In this document: positions 11,652-23,389 of the stretch, one piece after another
How positions within the stretch are numbered: the stretch's first letter is position 1
How the letters are laid out: the number at the start of each line of letters is the position of its first letter
Assembly: GCA_039707655.1 (NCBI GenBank)
Contig: CM077666.1
Location: 288,103,166 to 288,167,165 of the forward strand
Source: Elymus sibiricus
Lineage: Eukaryota > Streptophyta > Magnoliopsida > Poales > Poaceae
Reading direction: 5' to 3'
DNA length: 64,000 nt
Made by a program: the position numbers and the translations under genes
Notes under the pieces: model-generated
What the model was told of the DNA's origin: nothing
Seen by the model: only the letters and a program-made list of their open reading frames with translations
Database searches by the model: none

Positions 11652-13211
11652 TGCTACTTGTGATCTGCGTTGGTTTTTTCCCCGAAGAGGAAGGGATGAT
11701 GCATTAAAGTAGAGATAAGTATTTCCGTCAGTTATGAAACCAAGGTTATCAATCTAGTAGGAGAATCACGCAACACCTCGTTAACAGTACCTGCACACAA
11801 AATAACAAATCCTTGCACCCAACACAAACAAGGGGTTGTCAATCCCTTGGCGGTTAATTGCAAGATTAAATTGTATGGTGATAGATAAATAGATCGAACA
11901 AAAATAAAAAATAAAATAAATAAATAAAAAGTGCAGCAAGGTATTTTTAGGATTTTTAATATATGATAGAAGTAGACCCGGGGGCCATAGTTTTCACTAG
12001 AGGCTTCTCTCATGAAAATAGCATACGGTAGGTGAACAAATTACTGTTGGGCAATTGATAGAAAAGCAAATAATCATGACGATATCCAAGGCAATGATCA
12101 TGTATATAGGCATCACGTCCGAGACAAGTAGACCGACTCCTGCCTGCATCTACTACTATTACTCCACACATCGACCACTATCCAGCATGCATCTAGTGTA
12201 TTAAGTCCATAAAGAACGGAGTAACGCCTTAAGCAAGATGACATGATGTAGACAAAGTAAACTCACGCATGAATAAACTCCATCTTTTTACCCTTAATAG
12301 CAACGATACATACATGTCATGTCCCTTTCTGTCACTGGGATTGAGCACCGCAAGATCGAACCCATTACAAAGCACCTCTCCCATTGCAAGATAAATCCAT
12401 CTAGTTGGCCAAAACCAAATCAATAGATCGGACAGAAATACGAAGCTATAATAATGATGCATAAAAGAGTTCAGAGAAAACTCAAATAATATTCATGGAT
12501 AATCTGATCATAAACTCACAATTCATCAGATCCCAACAAACACACCGCAAAAAGTGATTACATCGGATAGAACTCCAAGAACATCAAGGAGAACATTGTA
12601 TTGAAGATCAAAAAGAGAGAAGAAGCCATCTAGCTACTAACTATGGACCTGAAGGTCTGTGGTAAACTACTCACGCATCATCGGAAGGGCAACAAGGTTG
12701 ATGGAGAGCCCCTCCGTGATCGATTCCCCCTCCGGCGGAGTACCGAAAAAGGCCTTCAGATGGGATGTCTCGAGAACAGAAACTTGCGGTGGCGAAAAAA
12801 GTATTTCGTGGACTCCTCTGTTGGTTTCCCGATTTTAGGGAATTTATAGTGGTGGAATTAGGTCAAACGGAGCTGTGTGGGCCCCACGAGCCACCAGCCC
12901 CCCCCCTGGGGCGTGCCGTGGTGCCTCGTGGGCCACTGCTTCATCTTCACGTCCCCTCCCGAAGCTTCTAGTGTTTGTTATGTCCAGAAAAAAATCTCCA
13001 AAAAGTTTCGTGGCATTTGGACTTCATTTGGTACTGATATTCTGGAAAACCAAAAACAGGCAAAAAATAGCAACTGGCACTAGGCACTAAGTTAATAGGT
13101 TAGTGCCAAAAAATGATATATAATTGCTGTAAATGTATATAAAAACATCCAAGATTGATATTATAATAGCATGGAACAATCAAAAATTATAGATACGTTG
13201 GAGACGTATCA
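11652..13211 (-). repeat. A1 5' LTR
   Basis: 1,560 bp, nearly the length of the 3' LTR, with scattered differences. In sense it starts TGATACGTCTCCAACGTATC and ends CAAGTAGCA. A minus-strand TATAAAT is at 12842-12848. The GC-rich palindrome is partly eroded here (12880-12933). Confidence 0.93.
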
Positions 13212-13216
13212 ACCCC

Positions 13217-13813
13217 ATAGTGACAATTGTTTGGGATACTCTCCGGGGATTACTGTAATTCGAGGACTTCATGTATTCACCATGTGTTAATGCTTTGTTC
13301 CGGTTCTCTATTAAAAGGAGGCCTTAATATCCCTTAGTTTCCTTATGGACCCCGCTGCCATGGGAGGGTAGGACAAAAGATGTCATGCAAGTTCTTACTA
13401 TAAGCATGTATGACTATATATGGAATACATGCCTATATTACATTGATGAATTGGAGCTATTGTGTATCGCTCTAGGTTGTGACTGTTACATGATGAATGT
13501 CATCCAACATAATTATCCATCACTTATCCAATGCCTACGCTTTTCGCATATTGATCTTTGCTAAGTTACTGTCGTTGCTGCTGCTGTTACAATCACTACA
13601 AAATTGTTACTGTTTCCGTTCCTACTGCTATTGTTACTACTGTGCTACTAAACACTTTGCTACAGATATTTAGTTCTCCAGGTGTGGTTGAATTGACAAC
13701 TCAACTGCTAATACTCGCAAATATTCATTGGCTCCCCTTGTGTCGAATCAATAAATTTGGGTGAAATACTATCCTCGAAGACTGTCGCGATCCCCTATAC
13801 TTGTGGGTTATCA
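13217..13813 (+). repeat. E2 5' LTR, second piece
   Basis: It continues the LTR interrupted by A1 and ends TTATCA at 13813. Joining 5236-6025 to 13217-13813 gives an uninterrupted LTR of about 1,387 bp. No separate gene is seen here. Confidence 0.9.
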
Positions 13814-13824
13814 AGACCTTTTTC

Positions 13825-13842
13825 TGGCGCCGTTGCCGGGGA
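13825..13842 (+). other. E2 primer binding site (tRNA-Asp)
   Basis: TGGCGCCGTTGCCGGGGA is an exact 18-base complement of the plant tRNA-Asp(GUC) 3' end, 11 bases after the LTR. Confidence 0.9.
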
Positions 13843-13881
13843 GATAGCTCTATTTGTTGAGTCACTTGGGATTTATATCTG

Positions 13882-14366
13882 TTGATCACTATGAAGAATC
13901 TAAAAGACGCTAAGACCAAGATTGTTCCCTCTAAGACGAGGGGAGGTAAGGAACTGCCATCACACTCTGCACTTGATTCACCTTCTGTTTTGAGTACGCT
14001 TGCGACACCACCACCTGTTGTTCATTCTGATATGTCGCAAGTAATTGATGATACTACTTCTGGTATAAATGATACTTATGATGATGCTAGTACTATGCTT
14101 GATAATATTGTGCCACTAGGTGAATTTCTTGATGAACAAATTGCTAAAGCTAAAGAAATTGAGAATGCTAAAATTATTGAAACTGATGAAAATTATGTTC
14201 ACCTATTATGCCTAGCTCTCCTACTAGAGTTGAAATGCCCAAGATACCTGATGGTTATGTTATAGATGGAGAAACAGCTAGGGAAATTCTTGCTTGTAAT
14301 GATAGAGATGATGTTAGAAAATTACTGGTTAAGCTGATAGAAAAGTCTATGATGGAGAGAATGAAA
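13882..14366 (+). pseudogene. E2 gag, N-terminal part
   Basis: The frame starts near 13882 (MITMKNLKDAKTKIVPSKTR) and shifts near 14200 into a second frame reading MPKIPDGYVIDGETAREIL. It stops at ERM-K, where copia C1 is inserted; after C1 the same protein resumes as MKYDPKFVTSPIFVTDK. Gag forms the particle shell. This N-terminal part is low-complexity and acidic; the conserved core is in the second piece. Confidence 0.75.
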
Positions 14367-15513
14367 TGTTGGAAATATGCCCTAGAGGCAATAATAAATT
14401 GGTTATTATTATATTTCCTTGTTCATGATAATCGTTTATTATCCATGCTATAATTGTATTAATTGGAAACTCAAATACATGTGTGGGTACATAGAGAACA
14501 CTGTGTCCCTAGTAAGCCTCTAGTTAACTAGCTCGTTGATCAAAAGATGGTGAAGGTTTCCTAGCCATGGACATGAGATGTCATTTGATAACGGGATCAC
14601 ATCATTAGGAGAATGATGTGATGGACATGACCCAAACTATAAACGTAGCATATGATCGTGTCAGTTTATTGCTATTGTTTTCTGCATGTCAAGTATCTGT
14701 TCCTATGACCATGAGATCATGCAACTCACTGACACCGGAGGAATACCTTGTGTGTATCAAACGTCGCAACGTAACTGGGTGACTATAAAGATGCTCTACA
14801 GGTATCTCCGAGGGTGTCTGTTGGGTTGGCATGGATCAAGACTGGGATTTGTTACTCCGTATGACGGAGAGGTATCTCAGGGCCCACTCGGTAATACAAC
14901 ATCACAATGAGCCTTGCAAGCAATGTGACTAAAGTGTTAGCCACGAGATCTTGTATTACGGAACGAGTAAAGAGACTTGCCGATAACGAGATTGAACTAG
15001 GTATAGAGATACCGACGATCGAATCTCAGGCAAGTAACATACCGAAGAACAAAGGGAACAGCATACGGGATTAACTGAATCCTTGACATAGAGGTTCGAC
15101 CGATATAGATCTTCGTAGAATATGTAGGAACCAATATGGGCATCCAGGTCCCGCTATTGGTTATTGACCGTAGAGGTGTTTCGGTCATGTCTACATAGTT
15201 CTCGAACCCGCAGGGTCTACACACTTAACGTTTGGTGACGATTAGTATAGTTGAGTTATTGTGTTGGTGACCGAAGGTTGTTCGGAGTCCCGGATAAGAT
15301 CCCGGACATGACGAGGATCTCCGGAAGAGTCTGGAGGTAAAGATTGATATATGTGATAATAGTGTTTTGATCTCCGGAAGGGTTCCGGAATTCACCGGAA
15401 GGGGTTCCGGATGTTTACCGAAGTGTTCGGGTGCAGCAATACTTTATATGGGCCAAAGGGGTAAAGCCCACGAGGTATTGGAAAGTGCAAAAGGAAGTTT
15501 TGCTGCTGCCTTA

Positions 15514-15622
15514 AGCGGTACTACCGCTGGTAAGGCAGTACTACCGCGTAAGCGGCACTACCGCTTGTGTGAAGCGGTACTACCGCTCGTGAGCGGTACT
15601 ACCGCTTGTATGCGGTACTGCT
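15514..15622 (+). repeat. Array of AGCGGTACTACCGCT palindromes in C1 5' LTR
   Basis: Units at 15514-15528, 15534-15548, 15551-15565, 15573-15587 and 15592-15606, plus a degenerate one from 15611. Each is a 15-mer with arms AGCGGTA/TACCGCT around one central base. Spacing is 2-7 bp. The 3' LTR has one more unit. Confidence 0.9.
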
Positions 15623-15726
15623 GGAATCCGAGTGGGACTCTTTCCGTGCGGGCCAAACCGACCTTGTACGGGCAAAACCGACCTTGTGGAGGCTTTCTCT
15701 CCAAGTTTAGACCCCAGGGCTCAACA

Positions 15727-15735
15727 TATAAATAG
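15727..15735 (+). promoter_or_regulatory. TATA box of C1 5' LTR
   Basis: TATAAATAG; the same sequence is kept in the 3' LTR at 20656-20664. It probably drives C1 RNA. Confidence 0.65.
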
Positions 15736-16193
15736 AGGGGCAGGGCTAGCACACGGGACACATAGAGATTTCCCAAGCCGTGTGCCGGCAACCCTAACCC
15801 TCTAGTTCCTCCCGTCATAATCTCCGTAGCGCTTGGCGAAGCCCTGCAGAGATTGTTCCTCACCACCATCACCACACCGTCGTGCTGCCGGAACTCATCT
15901 ACAACTTCACCATCGCTCGCTGGATAGAGGAGGTGAAGGCGTCATCAAGCCGTACGTGTGTTGAACGCGGAGGTGCCGTCCGTTCGGCGCTAGATCGTAT
16001 TTGGATCGAGGGACGACTTGCGATTTGGATCGCGAAGACGTTCGACTACATCCACCGCGTTTCTTAATGCTTCCGCTTAGCGATCTACAAGGGTATGTAG
16101 ATTCACTCTCCCTCTCGTAGATGCTCATCACCATGGATAGATCTTGCGTGTGCGTAGGAAATTTTTTGTTTCCCATGCGACGTTCCCCAACAG

Positions 16194-16206
16194 TGGTATC
16201 AGAGCC
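16194..16206 (+). other. C1 primer binding site (initiator tRNA-Met)
   Basis: TGGTATCAGAGCC, one base after the LTR, complements the 3' end of plant initiator tRNA-Met, the usual copia primer. Confidence 0.9.
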
Positions 16207-17450
16207 AGGTTTATGTGTGGATGAGATCTCGAGTAGAACACAAAGGTGTTTGTGGGCGTTGATATTCAGATTGCTTCCTCCCTTGGTCTTTTCTTGTTTC
16301 GGCGGTATTGTGAGATGAAGCGGCTCGGACCAACATTACTCGTACGCTTACGAGAGACCGGTTCCATCAACTGACATGTAACTTCGTTGCATAAAGATGG
16401 CTGGCGGGTGTCTGTCTCTCCTACTTTAGTCGGATCGGATTTGACAAAGGCGGTCCTTGAGAAGGTTGAAAAGCAATTTTTGTATCATCGTTGTGGTTTT
16501 TGCGTAGGTAAGAATTGTTCTTGCTAGATACCCGTAGCAGCCACGTAAAACTTGCAACAACAATTAGAGGACGTCTAACTTGTTTTTGCAGGGTATGTTG
16601 TGATGTGATATGGCCAATTGCATGATGAGATATATGTGATGTATGAGATGATCATGTGTTGTATAGAATATCACGACTTGCATGTCGATGAGTACGGCAA
16701 CTGGCAGGAGCCATAGAGTTGTCTTTAATTATTTTTGCCGTTTTGCTTTACTTTATCGCTTTGAGTTAGCAAAAGTCGTGGAAGCAAGAGTCGGTGCGAC
16801 AACCTCATGGCGACACGTTGATGGAGATCAAGATGATGGAGATCATGGTGTCATGCCGGTGACGATGGAGATCATGCCGATGCTTTGGAGATGGAGATCA
16901 AAAGCACAAGTTCATGGCCATATCATGTCACTTATGATTTGCATGTGATTTTAATCCTTTTATGCATCTTATTTTGCTTAGGACGACGGTAGCATTATAA
17001 GGTGATCCCTCACTTAAATTTCAAGATAAAATTGTGTTCTCCCCGAGTGTGCACCGTTGCGAAAGTTCGTCGTTTTGAGACACCACGTGATGATCGGGTG
17101 TGATAGACTCTACGTTCGCATACAACGGGTGCAAGCCAGTGTTGCACGTGCGGAACACTCGGGTTAAACTTGACGAGCCTAGCATGTACAGACATGGCCT
17201 CGGAACACAAGAGACCGAAAGGTCGAACATGAGTCATATAGTAGATATGATCAACATGAAGATGTTCACCATTGAAACCACCTCAACTCACGTGATGATC
17301 GGACTTGAGTTGGTGGATTTGGATCATGTGACACTCGAATGACCGGAGGGATGTCAATTTGAGTGGGAGTTTTTTAAGTAATATGAATAACTAAACTCAT
17401 TATCTTGAACAATAGTCTAAGTTGTCTTTGCTATATTTATGTTGTAGATC
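16207..17450 (+). other. C1 untranslated leader
   Basis: About 1.24 kb between primer site and gag start with only short, unconvincing frames. Long leaders are usual in Triticeae copia elements; packaging signals would be expected here but none is identifiable by eye. Confidence 0.6.
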
Positions 17451-18281
17451 ATGGCTCGCGCAGTAGCACCCCTGAATTTTAATGCGTTCCTAGAGAAAGC
17501 TAAGTTGAAAGATGATGGAAGTAACTTTGTGGACTGGGCCCGTAATCTAAGGATTATCCTTACGGCTTCCCAGAAGGCTTATGTCCTTGATGCACCGCTT
17601 GGTGATCCACCCGCTCCAGTTGAGTCTCTAGACGTTGTGAACGCCTGGCAGGCTCGCTCTGATGATTACTCAATAGTTCAATGTGCAATTTTGTATGGCT
17701 TAGAACCGGGACTTCAAAGACGTTTTGAACGTCATGGAGCATATGAGATGTTCCAGGAGTTGAGGTTTATCTTTCAGAAGAATGCCCGGATCGAGAGGTG
17801 TGAGACCTCCGATAAGTTCTATGCTTGCAAGATGGAGGAGAACGGGTCTGTTAGTGATCACATACTGAGAATGTCTGGGTACTCCACCCGTCTGGCTGAA
17901 TTGGGGATGCCCCTTCCGCCAGAGGCTATCACTGACAGAGTTCTTCAATCATTGCCACCTAGCTACAAGAGCTTCGTGTTGAACTATAACATGCACGGGA
18001 TGAACAAGTCAGTCGCCGAGCTATTTGTGATGCTGAAAGTCGCTGAGTCTGAGATTCAGAAGGAGCATCAAGTGTTGATTGTCAATAAAACCACTAGTTT
18101 CAAGAAGAATGGCAAGGGTAACTCCAAGAAGAGTGGCAAAGCAATTGCTCCTCCCGTGAAGAAACCCAAGGCTGGACCCAAACCAGAAACTGTGTGCTTT
18201 CATTGCAAGGGAACTGGACACTGGAAGCGGAACTGCCCCAAGTATTGGGCTGACAAGAAGCGGCCAACAACAAACAAGGTA
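17451..18281 (+). pseudogene. C1 gag (UBN2-type) with zinc knuckle
   Basis: It starts MARAVAPLNFNAFLEKAKL at 17451, just after the leader. The copia gag core (DDGSNFVDWARNLRIIL, LQSLPPSYKSFVLNY) occupies roughly residues 15-200. CFHCKGTGHWKRNC near residue 245 is a perfect CX2CX4HX4C zinc knuckle that binds RNA. The frame is intact to about 18280, where a small indel shifts it out of phase with protease; the original was probably one Gag-Pol frame. Confidence 0.85.
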
Positions 18282-20323
18282 TATATGATATACATGTTAT
18301 TGATGTGTACCTTACCAACTCTCGTTGTAGTGCCTGGGTATTTGATACCGGTGCAGTTGCTCACATTTGCAACTCTAAACAGGAACTGCGGAATAGACAG
18401 AGGCTGGCGAAGGACGAAGTGACGGTGCGCGTGGGAAATGGTTCCAAGGTTGATGTGATCGCCGTCGGCACGCTCGCTCTTCGATTACCATCGGGATTAG
18501 TGATGAACCTGAATAATTGTTATTTAGTGCCTGCGTTAAGCATGAACATTATATCTGGATCTTGTTTATTGCGAGACGGTTACTCATTTAAATCAAAGAA
18601 TAATGGTTGTTCTATTTATATGAGTAATATCTTTTATGGTCATGCACCCAATGTGAGGGGTTTATTCTTATTGAATCTCGAAAGTAATGATACACATGTT
18701 CATAACATTGATGCCAAAAGATGTAGAATTGATAATGATAATACCACTTTCTTGTGGCACTGCCGTTTAGGTCATATTAACGTAAAACGCATGAAGAAGC
18801 TCCATACTGATGGACTTTTGGAGTCACTTGATTTTGAATCACTTGACACATGTGAGCCATGCCTCATGGGCAAGATGACTAAGACGCCGTTCTCTGGAAC
18901 AATGGAACGGGCAAGTGACTTGTTGGAAATCATACATACTGATGTGTGCGGTCCGATGAGCATTGAGGCGCGCGGTGGTTATCGTTACTTTCTCACCTTC
19001 ACTGATGACTTAAGTAGATATGGGTATATTTACTTAATGAAACACAAGTCTGAAACTTTTGAAAAGTTCAAGCAATTTCAGAGTGAAGTTGAGAATCATC
19101 GTAACAAGAAGATTAAATTCCTACGATCTGATCGAGGAGGAGAATATCTGAGTTATGAGTTTGGCAGTCACTTAAGACAGTGTGGAATTGTTTCACAATT
19201 AACACCGCCTGGAACACCACAGCGTAATGGTGTGTCCGAATGTCGTAATCGAACCTTATTAGATATGGTGCGATCTATGATGTGTCTTGCTGATTTGCCA
19301 CTATCGTTTTGGGGTTATGCATTAGAGACAGCTGCATTCACTTTAAATAGGGCACCATCGAAATCCGTTGAGACGACGCCATATCAACTTTGGTTTGGCA
19401 AGAAGCCAAAGCTGTCGTTTCTTAAAGTTTGGGGATGTGATGCTTATGTCAAAAAGCTTCAGCCTGAAAAGCTGGAACCCAAAGCGGAGAAATGCGTCTT
19501 CATAGGATACCCAAAAGAGACAGTTGGGTATACCTTCTACCTCACATCCGAAGGCAAAGTGTTTGTCGCTAAAAACGGAACATTTCTTGAGAAAGAGTTT
19601 CTCTCGAAAGAATTGAGTGGGAGGAAAATAGAACTTGATGAGGTTGTTGAACCTTTACTTCAACCTGAGAGTAGCGCAGCGCAGAAAGATGTTTCTGTAG
19701 AGCCTACATCAGCTGAAGAGGAAGTTGATGATGATCATAAAGCTTCGGATCAAGTTGCTATCGAACCTCGTAGGTCGACAAGGACGCGTACTGCTCCTGA
19801 GTGGTACGACGACCCTGTCTTAGAGGTCATGTTGTTGGACAACGATGAACCTACGAGCTATGGAGAAGCGATGATGGGCCCAGATTCCGAGAAGTGGTTA
19901 GAGGCCATGAAATCCGAGATGGGATCCATGTATGAAAACAAAGTATGGACTTTGGAAGTATTACCTGAAGGGCGTAAGGCCATTTAGAACAAATGGATCT
20001 TTAAGAGGAAGACGGACGCGGACGGTAATGTCACCGTCTATAAAGCTCGACTTGTGGCAAAGGGTTTTTCACAAGTTCAAGGAGTTGACTACGATGATAC
20101 CTTCTCACCCGTAGCGATGCTTAAGTCCGTCAGAATCATGTTAGCAATAGCTGCCTTTTTCGATTATGAAATTTGGCAGATGGATGTCAAAACAGCGTTC
20201 CTTAACGGTTTCCTTAAGGAAGAGTTGTATATGATGCAACCAGAAGGTTTTATCGATCCAGAGAATGCTGACAAAGTTTGCAAACTCCAGCGATCCATTT
20301 ATGGACTGGTGCAAGCATCTCGG
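18282..20323 (+). pseudogene. C1 protease-integrase-partial RT
   Basis: Domains in order: protease (SAWVFDTGAVAHICNSKQEL, active-site DTG); GAG-pre-integrase zinc finger (HCRLGH ... CEPC); integrase core with the D-D-E residues in HTDVCGPMS, RSDRGGEY and NGVSE; then the start of RT (NKWIFKRKTDADGN, VDYDDTFSPVAM, MDVKTAFLNG with the first catalytic Asp). A TAG at 19985-19987 interrupts KAI-NKW, probably from CAG. RT ends at YGLVQASR, where the deletion joins LTR sequence. YVDD and RNase H are missing, so the product cannot copy RNA. Confidence 0.88.
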
Positions 20324-20324
20324 A
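20321..20324 (+). other. Deletion junction in C1 (4-bp CGGA microhomology)
   Basis: Pol reads ...CAAGCATCTCGGA and then continues as LTR from position 15408 of the 5' copy (CGGATGTTTACC). CGGA is common to both sides, fitting microhomology-mediated deletion. The matching TSD shows it happened after insertion or in the donor copy, not by joining two elements. Confidence 0.8.
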
Positions 20325-21121
20325 TGTTTACCGAAGTGTTCGGGTGCAGCAACACTTTATATGGGCCAAAGGGGTAAAGCCCACGAGGTATTGGAAAGTG
20401 CAAAAGGAAGTTTTGCTGCTGCCTTAACGGTACTACCGCTGGTAAGGCAGTACTACCGCGTAAGCGGCACTACCGCTTGTGTGAAGCGGTACTACCGCTC
20501 AAGTGGTACTACCGCTCGTGAGCGGTACTACTGCTTGTACGCGGTACTGTTGGAATCCGAGTGGGACTCTTTCCGTGCGGGCCAAACCGACCTTGTACGG
20601 GCAAAACCGACCTTGTGGAGGCTTTCTCTCCAAGTTTAGACCCCAGGGCTCAACATATAAATAGAGGGGCAGGGCTACCACACGGGACACATAGAGATTT
20701 CCCAAGCCGTGTGCCGGCAACCCTAACCCTCTAGTTCCTCCCGTCGTAATCTCTGTAGCGCTTGGCGAAGCCCTGCAGAGATTGTTCCTCACCACCATCA
20801 CCACGCCGTCGTGCTGCCGGAACTCATCTACAACTTCACCATCGCTCGCTGGATCGAGGAGGTGAAGGCGTCATCAAGCCGTACGTGTGTTGAACGCGGA
20901 GGTGCCGTCCGTTCGGCGCTAGATCGTGTTTGGATCGAGGGACGACTTGCGATTTGGATCGCGAAGACGTTCGACTACATCAACCGCGTTTCTTAACGCT
21001 TCCGCTTAGCGATCTACAAGGGTATGTAGATTCACTCTCCCTCTCGTAGATGCTCATCACCATGGATAGATCTTGCGTGTGCGTAGGAAAATTTTTGTTT
21101 CCCATGCGACGTTCCCCAACA
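20325..21121 (+). repeat. C1 3' LTR, 5'-truncated
   Basis: It matches 5' LTR positions 15412-16192; the first ~1,040 bp are missing. It ends TTCCCCAACA before the TSD TGAAA. The palindrome array runs 20426-20553 with six clear units plus a degenerate one; the extra unit is AGTGGTACTACCGCT at 20502-20516. TATA box at 20656-20664. Confidence 0.9.
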
Positions 21122-22510
21122 TGAAATATGATCCTAAGTTTGTTACGTCTCCCATCTTTGTTACCGATAAGGATTATGAATTCTCTGTTGATCCTGAGTT
21201 AATTACTTTGGTTGAATTTGATCCTTTTCATGGTTATGAAACTGAAACTGTTATGGCGCACCTTACTAAATTGAATGATATAGCCACCTTATTTGCTCAC
21301 GAGGAAAAAATTCATTACTATTACATTCTTAAGTTGTTTCCTTTCTCATTAAAGGGTGATGCTAAGAAATGGTTTAATACTCTTGCTCCGGGTTGTGTGC
21401 GTAGTCCCCAAGATATGATATATTACTTCTCTGAAAAATATTTTCCTGCTCATAAGAAACAAGCTAACTTACTGGAAATATTTAACTTTATGCAAATTGA
21501 AGAAAGAGAATCTCCCTCAAGCTCGGGGGAGGCTTCTCCAACTACTTAATGCTTTGCCTGATCATGCTCTTAAGAAAAATGAAATACTTGATATCTTTTA
21601 CAATGGACTAACCGATGCTTCTAGGGACTACCTAGATAGTTGTGCTGGTTGTGTTTTCAGGGAACGAAATGCTGGACAGGCTAAAGAACTCTTGAATAAT
21701 ATATTAAAAAATGATAATGATTGGACACTTCCCGAACCCCAAACCAACTCCAAAGAAACCAGGTATTCTTTTTCTCGGTCCTGAAGATATGCAAGAGGCA
21801 AAGAAATCTATGAAGGGAAAAGGTATTAAATCTGAAGATGTTAAGAATTTACCACCTATTGAAGAAATACATGGGCTCGACATCCCGATACAGGTAGTGG
21901 AGGTAAATTCTCTTATTAGATTCGATGAAGGTGATATTCCTTATAATAAATCTGCTAGTCAATGCCTGTATGAGTTTGATAATTACATCATTAAGCAAGA
22001 ACACTTCAATTTGTATGTTAGCAATCATTTAAAATGCCATGCCTTCATGATAGATCGTTTGAGTGATTTGATATTTAGAACTGCTAATGATGTTAAAGGC
22101 TTAAGTAAACATGCTTCTATGGTTCATAATCAGTTAGAACAAATTGCTAAGTCAGAAAATGATTTGCTTGATGAGATGAATAATAAAATGAATGATCGTA
22201 CTGTTAGAGTTTTTACTAGAGGAGGTAGAATGACTCAAGAGCCTCTGTATCCTGAAGGTCATCCTAAAAGAATTGAGAAAGATTCTCAAAGAACTAATAT
22301 TGATGCACCTAGTCCATCTAAGAAGAAAAAGAAAAAGAAAAATGATAGGACTTTGCATGCTTCTAGTGAACCTGAGATAGAAAAACTTTCTGAGAATCAT
22401 AATGATGTTTCTATTTCTGATGCTGAGACACAATCTGGTAATGAACACCCACTTAATGATAATGATAATGATGTTCATGTTGATGCTCAACCAGATAATG
22501 ATGTAGAAAT
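21122..22510 (+). pseudogene. E2 gag, main part
   Basis: After C1, gag continues MKYDPKFVTSPIFVTDK. The core includes LKLFPFSLKGDAKKWFNTL, YFSEKYFPAHKKQANLLEI and NEILDIFYNGLTDASRDYLD, typical of retrotransposon-gag. Frameshifts lie near 21500 and 21765. The later part (PEDMQEAKKSMKGKG ...) ends in a Lys-rich run (SKKKKKKKNDR) and an acidic, Asn/Asp-rich stretch; no CCHC zinc knuckle is seen. The basic run may take over RNA binding (inference). A further frameshift near 22510 leads into protease. Confidence 0.82.
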
Positions 22511-23389
22511 AGAACTGATGTTGATCTTGATAACCCACCTCCTAAGAATAAAAGGTATGATAAAAGTGATTTCATTGCTAGAAAACATGGAAAAGAAACA
22601 GAACCACGGGTTCAAAAACCTATGCCTTTCCCTACTAAACCACCTAGAAATAAAGATGAGGAAGACTTTGAGCGTTTTGTTGAAATGCTTAGACCTGTCT
22701 TTTTGCACGCTCGCTTGACTGATATTTTGAAAATGCCTCCATACGCTAAATACATGAAAGATATTGTCACTAATAAAAGAAAGATACCTGAGGCTGAAAT
22801 TTCCACCATGCTTGCAAATTATTCCTTTAAGGGTGGAGTTCCTAAGAAGTTAGGAGATCTGGGAATACCTACTATACCATGCTCCATTAAAAGAAGTTAT
22901 GTCAAAACTTCTTTATGTGATTTAGGAGCCGGTGTTAGTGTTATACCTTTCTCTTTATATAGAAGACTTGATTTGAATAAGTTGACACCTACTGAAATAT
23001 CTTTGCAAATGGCTGATAAATCAACTGCTATACCTATTGGAATTTGCGAGGATGTGCCCGTTGTTGTTGCAAATGTTACTATCTTAACAGACTTTGTTAT
23101 ACTTGATATGCCCGAGGACAACAACATGTCAATTATCCTTGGAAGACCCTTTTAGAATACTGCAGGGGCTGTTATTGATTGTAACAAAAGCAAAGTCACT
23201 TTTCATGTCAATGGTAATGAACATACGGTTTATTTTCCAAAGAAACATAGTTCGGTGAATGGTATCAACTATATTGAAAAGGTTTCGACAGTCACTATTG
23301 GAGGTTTCAAATTTCCTCTTCCTACCGTCAAAAAGAAATATGAAATTCTCATTGTTGGGGAGATGCATATCCCCGTTGAGGTAACTTAG
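22511..23389 (+). pseudogene. E2 aspartic protease
   Basis: Frame: DNPPPKNKRYDKSDFIARKH, MPFPTKPPRNKDEEDFERFV, ILKMPPYAKYMKDIV, then the protease LCDLGAGVSVIPFSLYRRL (active-site DLGAG), VILDMPEDNNMSIILGRPF. A TAG at 23153-23155 interrupts the flap before NTAGAVIDCNKSKVTFHV. The frame closes at 23389 (IPVEVT). Autonomous Athila elements continue into RT here; E2 does not. Confidence 0.82.

Larger units (their letters stand above)
6026..13211 (-). mobile_element. A1: non-autonomous LTR retrotransposon, TSD ACCCC
   Basis: A complete 7,186-bp element in reverse orientation with two family-A LTRs (6026-7587 and 11652-13211) and a perfect TSD ACCCC (6021-6025, 13212-13216). The 4.06-kb internal region has a primer site, an orphan reading-frame block and about 2.4 kb of noncoding 3' sequence. 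It has no recognisable gag, protease, RT or integrase, so it must be mobilised in trans. It sits in the E2 5' LTR. Confidence 0.93.
14367..16192 (+). repeat. C1 5' LTR
   Basis: 1,826 bp, TG...CA. The upstream part carries an array of short palindromes (15514-15622) about 105 bp before a TATA box. Short frames inside this LTR are not credible genes. Confidence 0.92.
14367..21121 (+). mobile_element. C1: Ty1/copia retrotransposon with internal deletion, TSD TGAAA
   Basis: It starts TGTTGGAAATATGCCC and ends TTCCCCAACA, flanked by a perfect TSD TGAAA (14362-14366, 21122-21126) inside E2 gag. It has a 5' LTR, tRNA-iMet primer site, gag with zinc knuckle, protease, integrase and the start of RT. 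A deletion joins RT directly to the middle of the 3' LTR, removing the YVDD region, RNase H, polypurine tract and about 1 kb of LTR. It cannot move on its own. The lineage looks Angela/Tork-like, with low certainty. Confidence 0.93.

Noticed and set aside
13825..13842. tRNA-Asp-like sequence as a tRNA gene
   Set aside because: Only the 18 bases complementary to the tRNA 3' end are present; it is a primer binding site.
15514..15622. Regular palindromic repeats that could suggest a CRISPR array
   Set aside because: Spacers are only 2-7 bp and the array sits in the U3 of a plant copia LTR.
15558..15875. ~105-codon frame inside C1 LTR, repeated at 20499-20804
   Set aside because: It spans the palindrome array, TATA box and leader; its conservation is simply LTR identity.
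22152..22538. 128-codon minus-strand frame in E2 gag
   Set aside because: Ile/Phe/Ser-rich shadow of the Lys- and Asp-rich sense frame.
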